A DNA stretch of 64,000 bases from Hyphomicrobiales bacterium (GTDB taxonomy: Bacteria; Pseudomonadota; Alphaproteobacteria; Rhizobiales; Rhizobiaceae): NCBI GenBank assembly GCA_021775455.1, contig JAJFHU010000050.1:1-64000 (forward strand), in the 5' to 3' direction. Numbering within the stretch: position 1 is the first letter of the stretch; every line of letters begins with the position of its first letter. The translations under genes were made by a program, and so were the position numbers. Below the pieces are notes generated by a model that saw only the letters and a program-made list of their open reading frames with translations, was not told the origin of the DNA and searched no databases. Below, piece by piece: positions 36,012-45,182 of the stretch.

Positions 36012-36953
36012 ATGAAGCCCAAAATATTCATAGATGGAGAACACGGGACAACCGGCCTCCAGATAAGAGAGCGTCTTGCAAAGCGCGATGACCTGGAAAT
36101 ACTGTCGCTGGCGCACGAACTTCGCCGTGATGATGCTCTACGGGCAGAAATGCTCAATGATTGTGATGTGGCAATTCTCTGCCTTCCTGACGATGCCGCC
36201 CGCGAAGCGGTTTCCTTGATTGGAGGTGGCGGCAATAGCAGGACCAGGATTATTGATACCTCTACGGCGCATCGAACCCACGCTGATTGGGTTTTTGGAT
36301 TTGCTGAGATCTCAGCTGGTCAGGCAAAACTAATCGCAAATGCCAAGCGCATATCAAATCCGGGCTGTTATTCGACTGGAGCGATAGCGCTAGTCAAACC
36401 ATTGATTGATGTCGGGATCATGTCGTCAGATCATCCGGTTACGATCAATGCGGTTTCCGGTTATACTGGAGGGGGGAAGCAACTAATTGCCCAGATGGAA
36501 GACACATCGCGGGACGATCATGTTGCAACTTCCTATTATCTTTACGCGCTTGGATTGGGGCACAAGCATGTGCCCGAGATCATGACACGGGGCGGCCTGA
36601 CAAGAAGACCCGTTTTCACACCTGCAGTCGGACGATTTGCGCAAGGCATGCTGGTTTCAATCCCTTTGCATCTGGACACGCTGACCGGTGGGAATACAGC
36701 GAATGCCATTCATGATGCACTGACTAACCACTATTCAGGTCAGAACATTGTTGAAGTCGCACCGCTGTCAGTTGGTTCAGAATTGTCGAAAATCTGTCCA
36801 GAAGACTATGCCGGACTTGATACAATGAAACTATATGTCCTTGGTGACAAGGACACGGGTCACGTCAATCTGGTTGCCCAACTGGACAATCTCGGCAAGG
36901 GCGCTTCTGGAGCAGCAGTTCAAAACCTGAATTTGGTTTTGCCAACACTTTGA
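36012..36953 (+). CDS. argC: N-acetyl-gamma-glutamyl-phosphate reductase, type 2
   Basis: A 313-residue type-2 ArgC, the arginine-biosynthetic enzyme that reduces N-acetylglutamyl phosphate to the semialdehyde with NADPH. The family start MKPKIFIDGEHGTTGLQIRERL fixes the ATG at 36012; an ATG at 35988 gives eight extra residues. The catalytic Cys is in SNPGCYSTGAIALVKP and a conserved His in GHKHVPEI. Type 2 is the short form typical of alphaproteobacteria. It ends nine bases from convergent ctaA. Confidence 0.93.
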   Translation: MKPKIFIDGEHGTTGLQIRERLAKRDDLEILSLAHELRRDDALRAEMLNDCDVAILCLPDDAAREAVSLIGGGGNSRTRIIDTSTAHRTHADWVFGFAEISAGQAKLIANAKRISNPGCYSTGAIALVKPLIDVGIMSSDHPVTINAVSGYTGGGKQLIAQMEDTSRDDHVATSYYLYALGLGHKHVPEIMTRGGLTRRPVFTPAVGRFAQGMLVSIPLHLDTLTGGNTANAIHDALTNHYSGQNIVEVAPLSVGSELSKICPEDYAGLDTMKLYVLGDKDTGHVNLVAQLDNLGKGASGAAVQNLNLVLPTL

Positions 36954-36962
36954 GAGCTACCT

Positions 36963-38048
36963 TTACGCTGGCAATACTCCTGTTTGTGGTGGATATGACC
37001 CTTTCAGAGCCCGCAGGTGTGCGACGGAGAACCCCAAAACGATAAATGCCATCCCCTGATGCACCAACGCCCATGAAAGCGGCACCTGCATCACCAAAGT
37101 GACAACACCGACCATCAATTGCATGAATATCAGAAGCGTCAAGATGATGGATCGCAGAATGTGTGTCGGCGCATTTGAAAGACGAGATGTTTGCGCCAAT
37201 TGGTACAAGACCATCAATACTACCAGATAAGCTCCAATTCGGTGCACAAACTGAACTGTTTTGGGATTCTCGAACAAGTTGATCCATGCAGGATGCTGAG
37301 TGAAAAGGCCTCCGGGAACAAGCGCCCCATCCATTAAAGGCCAGTCATTGTACGCAAGTCCGGCGTCAAGACCTGCCACCAGTGCACCCAAAAATATCTG
37401 GGCCAAGATCAAGGCAGTAGTGACTAGTGCTATTTTGCGTAACTTCATGGGTCCTGAAGGTACATTGTGTGTTGCCAAGCCCCGGGCAATCCATACCGCC
37501 CATGAAAAAATCACTCCAGCAAGGGAAAGATGGATGGCCAATCGATACTGACTAACATCCACACGATCCACCAAACCGGATTTAACCATCCACCAACCAA
37601 CGGTGCCTTGCAAACCACCGAGCAAAAACAGGATTATCAATCGCGGCTTGAGGAAATTTTCAAGCCGGCTGGATACCCAGAAGAAAATCAGTGGCAATAG
37701 TACATACAGGCCTATTGCCCGCCCCACAAATCGGTGCCCCCACTCCCACCAATAGATAAATTTGAACTCCTGCAGGCTCATATCGCGATTAATCTGCTGG
37801 TACTCAGGAATTTGTTGGTACTTGTCGAACGCATCCAGCCAGTCCCAATCGTTCAAGGGAGGAATGGCACCAAGGATCGGTTGCCACTCTGTTATGGACA
37901 GCCCGGAATCCGTAAGTCGGGTAGCGCCACCAATTATTACAATAGCGAACACGAGCACGCACAACCCATACAGCCACCAGCGGACCCAAAGACGGTTGCG
38001 CTCCTGTTGCTCAATCGTCAATTTCAATTTAATGCTGCTTCGCCTCAA
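36963..38048 (-). CDS. ctaA: Heme A synthase (COX15/CtaA)
   Basis: A 361-residue polytopic membrane protein, which hydroxylates heme O to heme A for the aa3-type cytochrome oxidase. It has about eight membrane segments. WLYGLCVLVFAIVIIGGATRLTDSGLSITEWQPILG is followed by EFKFIYWWEWGHRFVGRAIG and FVHRIGAYLVVLMVLYQL; the His residues in the GHR and FVHR motifs are the heme ligands. Final segments include LSWALVHQGMAFIVLGFSVAHL. Type 2 COX15 length. Confidence 0.94.
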   Translation of the reverse strand: MRRSSIKLKLTIEQQERNRLWVRWWLYGLCVLVFAIVIIGGATRLTDSGLSITEWQPILGAIPPLNDWDWLDAFDKYQQIPEYQQINRDMSLQEFKFIYWWEWGHRFVGRAIGLYVLLPLIFFWVSSRLENFLKPRLIILFLLGGLQGTVGWWMVKSGLVDRVDVSQYRLAIHLSLAGVIFSWAVWIARGLATHNVPSGPMKLRKIALVTTALILAQIFLGALVAGLDAGLAYNDWPLMDGALVPGGLFTQHPAWINLFENPKTVQFVHRIGAYLVVLMVLYQLAQTSRLSNAPTHILRSIILTLLIFMQLMVGVVTLVMQVPLSWALVHQGMAFIVLGFSVAHLRALKGSYPPQTGVLPA

Positions 38049-38208
38049 TTGTTTTTCCTACCGATAGATTCCTGCCTGTCTTGTAGATTTGAACATTTCA
38101 TTGCGATTTTCCAAGCCCCAGTGACAACGCGTCGCGTGAACGTCTGATACCTGTCAATTTGGCAAGTATGCTCTAAAACCCGTAAGCAGAAAGTTGAAAG
38201 GTTGCACA

Positions 38209-38427
38209 ATGCGTCAGACATACCGGAAATTACTCGGAACACTGTTTATTGTGATCCTGGCAATTCTTTATGCGCTTGTCGCTACAACTATTGCATCGGC
38301 AAAACTGGCAGATTCTTCAGCAGCGGTACATTTTTTCTATTTTCTGATAACCGGATTGTTTTGGGTGCTTCCATCCATGATCATTATCAAATGGATGATG
38401 CGGCCAGACAAGAAAACTGAAGCGTAG
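38209..38427 (+). CDS. DUF2842 small membrane protein
   Basis: A 72-residue protein with two membrane segments (LLGTLFIVILAILYALVA and FYFLITGLFWVLPSMIII), ending RPDKK. It matches DUF2842, small alphaproteobacterial membrane proteins of unknown function, often next to ctaA, as here where it is divergent. The ATG at 38209 is preceded by GAAAGG. Confidence 0.8.
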   Translation: MRQTYRKLLGTLFIVILAILYALVATTIASAKLADSSAAVHFFYFLITGLFWVLPSMIIIKWMMRPDKKTEA

Positions 38428-38447
38428 CCTCAACTCGGAATTATTGA

Positions 38448-39485
38448 TCAACGGCTCCGCAAACTAAATGGCAATCCTGAAAGATCGGTTTTCATGTACC
38501 TTAAAGATTGACGGTCACCGCTAACAGGCAGGCGCGGTAGCGCAAACAGTTTCTGTGAATGGTTGGGATAAATGATGCCCGGGCATGAGTTCAACGACGA
38601 CACGTATCCAGACATTTCTATCAGTTTCATTTGCTCAGCATCGACCGAGCAGATATCGCCATAAGGCACCGAGAAATGCTTTGGCTCAATACCGGTTTCA
38701 AGTTTTATCACATCGCGGCTCCGACTAATTTCAAACCGGCATTCTTCGTTATCCAATTTGGACAGCACACGAAAGTTCAGGCCAGTAGCGCCGAGCGAAC
38801 ACAGTGGATCCAGTTCATGTTCACACAAAGTTTCCCAAGTGACCAATTGAGACGAAGTGTAGCTCATTGGACTTTCCTCATAACCCGCAGACAGGTCGTT
38901 TAAGATGCGATCACGTTCGTTGTTGGTAACATTGCAAATCAGAAATTCATGCAATTCGCGGAACGCCTTTTTTTTCTTCAACAACGTAGAGACATCAAAC
39001 TCCAACCGCCCCTTCGGCAAATCGACAAAGATCACATTTCGCTTGGCAATTATTCTTTCAATCACCTCCCACCACAGTGAAGCCTGACCTTCGAGCAGGC
39101 CAGGTGAAACAAAAACCGTAAATGGTGTTTCATGCTGTTTAAGTACCGGAATGGCATTTTCGAAGGTATCCCGGTATGGAAGGTCAACAGTAACCGCGAT
39201 TAGGCGCGTACGTGTCTTGCCCAATCCTGGGTTTTGAAGTTCTTCAACCATCTGGTCAAGACTTACAAACGAATAGCCGTCAGCCTTCAACACAGTGAGT
39301 AACCGATTAAGGAAATCCGGTGAAATTGACCGAAACCTGTTCGGGACAAACGCCCTTTGGTCCGATTCAGCCACACGTTGCAATTGGAGAATTGCACCCA
39401 AACCGCTGCCAAATTGCCTGAAACAGGTGGATAATCCAGAAAAATAGAGGAAATTCGGAACGATCCTGCTGATTATACTCTTCAT
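38448..39485 (-). CDS. NodB-fold polysaccharide-deacetylase-like protein lacking metal ligands
   Basis: A 345-residue protein that follows the whole architecture of a bacterial polysaccharide deacetylase family (FRSISPDFLNRLLTVLKADGYSFVSL, PFTVFVSPGLLEGQASLWWEV, FALPRLPV). The metal site is altered. The usual TFDDGY loop reads TVDLPYRD: Asp101 stays but the next Asp is Leu102. The usual GAHTVSHP (HxxxH) reads GATGLNFR: Thr234 and Phe238 replace both His. It should not hold the zinc of the family, so it is likely a pseudoenzyme, perhaps a binding or accessory protein. A GTG start at 39527 would add 14 residues. Confidence 0.75.
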   Translation of the reverse strand: MKSIISRIVPNFLYFSGLSTCFRQFGSGLGAILQLQRVAESDQRAFVPNRFRSISPDFLNRLLTVLKADGYSFVSLDQMVEELQNPGLGKTRTRLIAVTVDLPYRDTFENAIPVLKQHETPFTVFVSPGLLEGQASLWWEVIERIIAKRNVIFVDLPKGRLEFDVSTLLKKKKAFRELHEFLICNVTNNERDRILNDLSAGYEESPMSYTSSQLVTWETLCEHELDPLCSLGATGLNFRVLSKLDNEECRFEISRSRDVIKLETGIEPKHFSVPYGDICSVDAEQMKLIEMSGYVSSLNSCPGIIYPNHSQKLFALPRLPVSGDRQSLRYMKTDLSGLPFSLRSR

Positions 39486-39594
39486 TGCCACATCACAGAT
39501 CGTTTCGATTGATCTACCATTACACACTGAATCTTTAGATTTTGTTGATATACGCCCAATGAATAAGTCAGCTGATTATTAAGCAAGGGCATAC

Positions 39595-40827
39595 ATGGCG
39601 ACCATTATAGCAGACAGTGAACTGTTCTCCGCGCGGCAGGCCCGCGACGGAGAAGCGGTCAGTGACGATGCCCCCTACATAACCAAAAGTGGCATGGTTG
39701 TTGAAATGCACTCAGATATCAGCTTGCTGAAACTTGAATGGCAAGCGCTTGAGCAAAATGCCAGTTGTAACATTTATCAAACCTATACCTGGGTCAACAT
39801 CGCTCTCGAAACGCTGCACAAATGTGATACCCCGCTGATAATTACTGGCAGATTGAATGGCCGTCTCGAAATGATTTTGCCTTTTGTTGTCACCGGTAAA
39901 TGGTTGAAGATCCTGAAATGGGTCGGTGATAGTCACACCAACATCGGCAATGGGCTGTTTTCGAATGAATTTTTGAAACGTGGCGAAAGTGTCGATATTG
40001 ATTTTCTGAAATCTGTTGTTCAAAAAATCCATGGTGGTTTACTCCATACAAAACTAATCAACCAACAATTCAAGATTAATGGGTCGCCTGATCCACTGCT
40101 CGCAATGCCGTGGCAACAGGGTGTGAACAGTTTTTTCAAAATGGATTTGTCCGGCGGATTTGATGCCTTGTTGAAGGCCGGAAACGCCAAGCGAAAGAAA
40201 AGCCGGTTCCGCTCACGGGTAAAACAGGCGGAAGCATCTGGCGGATATGAATTTACGCGGGTAGACAGTCACGATGAAGCGGAGGCAGCGATTGGTGAGT
40301 TCATCAGCCTTAAGGAACAACGCTTTGCCGAACTCGGCATATCAGATGTCTTTGCCTGCAGGAATGCCGATACATTCATTCGGAAAATTGCAAAAACACC
40401 AACAGTTTCCGGGATAAATCCACTCGTACTCTTTATACTCAAGATTGGCGGAAAAACGCGGGCAATTTTTGCTGGCGGCGTTATCGGGAAGACAATCAAT
40501 GGGCAGTTAAATGCCATTTCAGTTGATGAACTCAGTCGTATAGGGCCCGGTGAGTTGCTACTTCATCTGGCTGCCAAAGAATTGGCAGAAGATGGGTTTG
40601 ATACTTTTGATCTGGGTGTTGGAAACGAACGCTACAAGAGATCCTGGTGTCAGCACGAACTGGTTACGCGCACCACCATCGTCGCCTTGACACCAATGGC
40701 AATTCCGCTTGCCGCGTTTGATCGCGCGTTACATGGATTGAAGAGATCTGTGCGAAACAACCCGTTTCTGTGGAAATTCATAAAAACCCTGAGGCGTCTA
40801 AAGGCAACAGTGCTCGCAACCAGATAA
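39595..40827 (+). CDS. GNAT-superfamily acyltransferase (BioF2/CelD-like)
   Basis: A 410-residue protein with the Acetyltransf_6 (BioF2-like) domain in the second half: SRFRSRVKQAEASGGYEF, FISLKEQRFAELGISDVF, GKTRAIFAGGVIGKTINGQLNAIS and GPGELLLHLAAKELAEDGFDTFDLGVGNERYKRSWC. These proteins, including CelD/BcsL and the FemAB-like branch, transfer acyl groups, often in exopolysaccharide loci. A weak AAGGG precedes the ATG at 39595. It is divergent from the NodB-like gene, and convergent with the Wzc-like gene. The acceptor is unknown; a sugar amine or hydroxyl on the polymer is likely. Confidence 0.75.
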   Translation: MATIIADSELFSARQARDGEAVSDDAPYITKSGMVVEMHSDISLLKLEWQALEQNASCNIYQTYTWVNIALETLHKCDTPLIITGRLNGRLEMILPFVVTGKWLKILKWVGDSHTNIGNGLFSNEFLKRGESVDIDFLKSVVQKIHGGLLHTKLINQQFKINGSPDPLLAMPWQQGVNSFFKMDLSGGFDALLKAGNAKRKKSRFRSRVKQAEASGGYEFTRVDSHDEAEAAIGEFISLKEQRFAELGISDVFACRNADTFIRKIAKTPTVSGINPLVLFILKIGGKTRAIFAGGVIGKTINGQLNAISVDELSRIGPGELLLHLAAKELAEDGFDTFDLGVGNERYKRSWCQHELVTRTTIVALTPMAIPLAAFDRALHGLKRSVRNNPFLWKFIKTLRRLKATVLATR

Positions 40828-40868
40828 TTCGATCCATTCAGATTTTTCCGGCATTGGCTTCACCGGTG

Positions 40869-43100
40869 TCAGGCTGCCACCAGCGCTTCCTTTTCAGAAT
40901 CAACACTGTCTGGAACAATCTGGATAACTTCAACGTATCCACAAGACTGAAGCCGCTGTTCAAGCATGTCACAATCAGATTGCTCTGCTCCAATTCCACT
41001 AATTGCGACTATATCGGACTGATCGCTTACTGCTTCAATACCATTGGTGTCGGTATCACCGCAGTCTATGATCACGAGTTCATAAGAGCGTGCAATCGTA
41101 TCAATGACTATTGATACATCTTCCAAATCTGGTGGATTGTCGACACCTGTCAAATTGCCTGCGGGTATGACGTGGGCATTTGAAACACGATCACGAAACA
41201 AAACGTCCTCAAACGCTGCATATCCGGTAATCATGTCAAAAAGGCCCGGCAAACCGCTGCTTCCCAACATTTCCTGGGAAGTCAGACCCCCGCCGCCGAG
41301 ATCTATAACCAACACATTTCGGCCCGCTTGAGCCAAAGACCGACCCAACATCCATACAGAACGTGATCCTGAATCACCTCCTGGAGAAGCTACAACTACC
41401 CGCGCTTCTTCCAATTCAGCGATAACGCCAGCGGCATACCTTATTGCAAGGCTCTTGTTTTTTACGCTTTCCGTTGAAGATTTATAATTATCCAGTGAAG
41501 GAGCCTCTTCGATCTCAGGCAGTGCTTGAGTATTCTGCTCTGTTTCAACCGCCACCGCATCTAACGGGTTCTGGGTAAAAACGACCTCTTCCTGGAGGTG
41601 GTAATCGATGTTTTCATTCAAGCCAACATAAGGTTCATCCAGATCTACCGGTGGAACGATTGAGGCTTCAGGAAGATATTGGTCCATGTTTCCGACTGTC
41701 GGCCGCATGGCAGCGCCAGAAAGCAAGGTAGCTGACAAGACCCCAATGATTGACAAAATCATCATCGCAGATGCTCCCGCCGCTGAATATGGAACAACTT
41801 TTGGAAAGTAGGGTTCAATTGGCAACACCGCGCGCGAAATGATTCGGGCATCAACCGGGAAAAACCCGCCAGACTGTCGGCCAGCGGCCTCACGGAAGCG
41901 CCTGAGGTAAGTTTGCAGTAATTCCCGTTCAGCCGCAGCTTCGCGTTCAAGCGCTCTTAATTCGACTTCTGCCTCACCGACACGAGCTGCTTCTGACTTA
42001 AGGCGGTCGACTTCCCTAATCATGTCTTGCTCAGTCTTACGCGCAAGATCCACATTGTTTTCGAGGCTTTTTAGAATGTTTTTTGCTGCTGAACGAATCT
42101 GATTCTCAAAATCGACCACTTGTGAATTTAGAGACTTAAGGTTTGGATGATTTGGCAAAAGTGATGTTGAAAGATCGGAAATCTGTGCCTTCAAGGAGAC
42201 TTGCCGCTCACGTAGCCGCTGGATCAGGGGAGATGCAATAACTTCCGGAATAACGTCGATAGATGAACCACTTTCCAATGCGCTGCGGATCGAAGCAATC
42301 TTGGCTTCAGCAGAAGAACGCTCAGCTCTTAAACGAGAGAGCTCCGTTGACACTTCTGACAGTTGTTGCGTTGCCAATGATGCGTTGTTTTGCCCAACCA
42401 AAAGGTCAGAATTGCCCCTGAATTCTGCAACCCTTGCTTCGGCATCCAGTAATCGAATTCGCATCGCTTCGATTTCCGGACCCAGATACTCCGTTGCATC
42501 GCTGGTAGTGGTTTGGCGGTTTTTCTTTTGAAGCTCAATAAATGCTTCAGCAATTGCGTTTGGTACCTGTTGGGCAATCTTTGGGTCAGTCGATTTGAAC
42601 TCGACAACAATCACCCGTGATTGGTCGATTGCATATACATCAAGCTTCTTGGCAAACTTGCGCAGGGCACGCTCTTCGACACTTGCTCCGTATCCACCGT
42701 TGCGCAATCCTGCCAATATCATCAGGTCGTTGAGAACGGAGGGCATACCGCCCTCACCAAATTCACCGCGGTCTACTAGCTTCAGATCTCTTATAACCTG
42801 AAGTGCCAATTCATCTGAACCCAGGACTTCCACCTGACTGCGGACAGCTTGTTGATCAAATCTTGGTTCACGACGCTCTCCGCTTTCTTCAGATGTGCGC
42901 GTGAAAACAGAATCGTGGTTTTCAATGAGAATTCGAGCTGAAGAATTGTAGCGAGGGGAAATCATGGATAATCCAACAAACAGCCCGACTGCTGAAAGCA
43001 AAGTAACCAATACGATCAGCCGGCGTCGTTTTTTCACCTGCGAAAACAGACCGACTACATCGATATCATCATCGCGGGTCAGAACATCAGGCCCAGACAT
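40869..43100 (-). CDS. Wzc-like chain-length regulator with degenerate kinase domain
   Basis: A 743-residue polysaccharide co-polymerase: an N-terminal membrane segment (LIVLVTLLSAVGLFVGLSM), a Wzz periplasmic region with long coiled coils, a GNVR-type segment, and a second membrane segment (about 430-455). The cytoplasmic C-terminal part is related to BY-kinases but has lost the Walker A lysine: the P-loop region (residues 571-581) is ASPGGDSGSRS and the Walker A' is VLVIDLGGG, not DxDLR. There is no C-terminal Tyr cluster (ends DSVDSEKEALVAA). It probably no longer hydrolyses ATP or phosphorylates itself, and works as a structural chain-length protein. Ribosome binding site AGGAG. Confidence 0.82.
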   Translation of the reverse strand: MSGPDVLTRDDDIDVVGLFSQVKKRRRLIVLVTLLSAVGLFVGLSMISPRYNSSARILIENHDSVFTRTSEESGERREPRFDQQAVRSQVEVLGSDELALQVIRDLKLVDRGEFGEGGMPSVLNDLMILAGLRNGGYGASVEERALRKFAKKLDVYAIDQSRVIVVEFKSTDPKIAQQVPNAIAEAFIELQKKNRQTTTSDATEYLGPEIEAMRIRLLDAEARVAEFRGNSDLLVGQNNASLATQQLSEVSTELSRLRAERSSAEAKIASIRSALESGSSIDVIPEVIASPLIQRLRERQVSLKAQISDLSTSLLPNHPNLKSLNSQVVDFENQIRSAAKNILKSLENNVDLARKTEQDMIREVDRLKSEAARVGEAEVELRALEREAAAERELLQTYLRRFREAAGRQSGGFFPVDARIISRAVLPIEPYFPKVVPYSAAGASAMMILSIIGVLSATLLSGAAMRPTVGNMDQYLPEASIVPPVDLDEPYVGLNENIDYHLQEEVVFTQNPLDAVAVETEQNTQALPEIEEAPSLDNYKSSTESVKNKSLAIRYAAGVIAELEEARVVVASPGGDSGSRSVWMLGRSLAQAGRNVLVIDLGGGGLTSQEMLGSSGLPGLFDMITGYAAFEDVLFRDRVSNAHVIPAGNLTGVDNPPDLEDVSIVIDTIARSYELVIIDCGDTDTNGIEAVSDQSDIVAISGIGAEQSDCDMLEQRLQSCGYVEVIQIVPDSVDSEKEALVAA

Positions 43101-43325
43101 AGGCTACTCCTCATAATACGCTACAAGACTGCGGCGGCATTTGTCTCCGCCAAAACGCAATCAATCAATGAACGATTATGGTAACCAATGGGTTAAGGCA
43201 GGATGATTTTGAGTAAATATATTGCCTTTCGCAAACAGTGCTTTACCGGCTGTTAACCATAATCAATGTTTAATGCACCAAATTTCAACGAAACAAGTGC
43301 GAATAGTACCGAGGAATTTGTGTAG

Positions 43326-43904
43326 ATGTTGAGTACCGGAAAGCGTCAGGCGTTGCGTGCCCTGATTATCACGCTAGTGGCCTGCATTGCGGCTTCATGT
43401 TCCACATACAAGCCGCTCAACCCAGCATTTCACAAGGTGCTCTCGCAACCTTACACGTTCGATTCTGGTGACGTATTGCGGGTTACCGTGTTTGACCAGG
43501 ATAATCTCACCAACACCTATGCAGTAAACAAAGGGGGATACCTGTCTTTCCCCCTCATTGGCTCGGTTGTCGCACGTGGGCTTACCAGCAGAGAGGTTGA
43601 AGCAAGGATTGCCAGCGGATTGAAAAAGGGATTTCTGCGCGATCCAGACGTATCAGTGGAAATTGATACATACCGACCATTCTACATTATGGGTGAAGTG
43701 GGAACTGGCGGTCAATACACCTACGTCCCGGGAATGACCGTACAAAATGCAATTGCGATCGCGGGCGGATTTTCCGCAAGAGCGGAGCAGGAAAGTGCTG
43801 ACATAACACGTCATGTGAACGGCGAGGTTATTACTGGTCGGGTACCCATGAGCGACCCAATTCTTCCCGGCGACACCATTTATGTACGCGAACGTCTCCT
43901 TTGA
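43326..43904 (+). CDS. Outer-membrane polysaccharide export protein (Wza/ExoF-like)
   Basis: A 192-residue lipoprotein with a signal peptide ending in the lipobox AASC (about Cys25). It contains the poly-export domain YTFDSGDVLRVTVFDQDNLTNTY and a SLBB-type part (RPFYIMGEVGTGGQYTYVPGMTVQNAIAIAGGF). It is the short form that lacks the C-terminal membrane-spanning helix of full Wza, as is common in alphaproteobacteria. It is divergent from the Wzc-like gene across 225 bases and begins the rightward export and synthesis genes. Confidence 0.9.
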   Translation: MLSTGKRQALRALIITLVACIAASCSTYKPLNPAFHKVLSQPYTFDSGDVLRVTVFDQDNLTNTYAVNKGGYLSFPLIGSVVARGLTSREVEARIASGLKKGFLRDPDVSVEIDTYRPFYIMGEVGTGGQYTYVPGMTVQNAIAIAGGFSARAEQESADITRHVNGEVITGRVPMSDPILPGDTIYVRERLL

Positions 43905-43923
43905 TGTTGTGAATTGAAGATAG

Positions 43924-45063
43924 ATGCCAAAAAAGCAGGCAAAACGCTTAAGAATTGTTCACTGCTTTCGTTCACCAATTGGTGGCGTTTTTCGTCACGT
44001 TCGCGATTTGGCAGAAGCTCAAAACGCAGCCGGTCATGAAGTCGGAATTCTGTGTGATTCAATTTCCGGTGGCGATCATGAGGAAAGGCTGTTTGACAGT
44101 ATCCGGCCACTATTGAAGCTTGGGCTGAGAAAAACACCAATGCGTCGGGCCATTACGCCGGGCGATCTGGTCGCGCTTTGGAACTGTTACCGGCAAATTG
44201 GAGCCATGAAACCAGACGTATTGCATGCCCATGGAGCAAAGGGGGGTGTTTACGCCCGCTTGATCGGTACTTTCATGAAATTGTTCGGGCACGGTGTTTC
44301 CCGATTGTATTGCCCTCACGGTGGTGCGATGCACTATGACCGTTCAACCCTGAACGGTCGGCTGTATTTCGCTGTCGAGCGCTTTCTTGAACATATGACT
44401 GATCGTTTGATTTTTGTAAGTGAATATGAGCGAAACGCCTACTTTGAGAAAGTCGGGAACCCCAGATGCCCGGATAGTTTGGTCTACAATGGACTTAAGG
44501 ATGAAGAATATTCTCCGGTAAAACTGAACAAGGATGCTGCTGAGTTTGTTTATATTGGAATGATGCGCGACCTAAAGGGTCCTGATGTGTTTCTCAATGC
44601 TTTCGCTAAGGCTCGAGAAACTACAGGAAAGGATTTAAGAACCCACTTTATCGGAGATGGGCCGGACAAGCACAAATACCTTGTTATGATTCAGCAATCG
44701 GGACTGGAACGATCCGTCGAAGTTCACGATGCTATGCCCGCGCGCGAAGCCTTTGCATTGGGGCGAACAATTGTAGTGCCCTCCAGAGCGGAATCAATGC
44801 CTTATCTGGTTCTGGAAGCTATCGCTGCTTCCAAACCAATAATTGCAACCAATGTAGGCGGAATTCCTGAAATCCTTGGTACCGATGCAGATTTGCTAAT
44901 CCAGCCAGACGATGTTGAGAGCCTCTGCAACAAAATGTGCGAAGAATTGACTGCACCAAGCCCCAAAGCAATTTTGCAAGCTCGGAAAGAGAAACTACAT
45001 AACCGTTTTTCTGTAAAAACAATGGCTGCAGCCATAGAAAATTCCTACTACGCCTGTCTTTAA
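43924..45063 (+). CDS. Glycosyltransferase family 4
   Basis: A 379-residue GT-B enzyme. RIVHCFRSPIGGVFRHVRDLAEAQNAAGHEVGIL, HAHGAKGGVYARLIG, KDLRTHFIGDGPDKHKY and the nucleotide-sugar element PSRAESMPYLVLEAIAASKPIIATNVGGIPEI (EX7E) are typical of GT4 in EPS loci. It follows the export gene by 19 bases and precedes the ExoY-like gene. It probably adds the second or third sugar to the lipid-linked repeat unit; donor unknown. Confidence 0.88.
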   Translation: MPKKQAKRLRIVHCFRSPIGGVFRHVRDLAEAQNAAGHEVGILCDSISGGDHEERLFDSIRPLLKLGLRKTPMRRAITPGDLVALWNCYRQIGAMKPDVLHAHGAKGGVYARLIGTFMKLFGHGVSRLYCPHGGAMHYDRSTLNGRLYFAVERFLEHMTDRLIFVSEYERNAYFEKVGNPRCPDSLVYNGLKDEEYSPVKLNKDAAEFVYIGMMRDLKGPDVFLNAFAKARETTGKDLRTHFIGDGPDKHKYLVMIQQSGLERSVEVHDAMPAREAFALGRTIVVPSRAESMPYLVLEAIAASKPIIATNVGGIPEILGTDADLLIQPDDVESLCNKMCEELTAPSPKAILQARKEKLHNRFSVKTMAAAIENSYYACL

Positions 45064-45182
45064 TCAGTTGCTAACCATAAGCCAAGCTTTTGCAGCCCTG
45101 CTGGCTCATTCGGTGGGGCGGAAAACCATTTTTACGTCTTTGCACGCTATCTTCGGAGCTGGAAGTATCCGGGGACTAGGCA

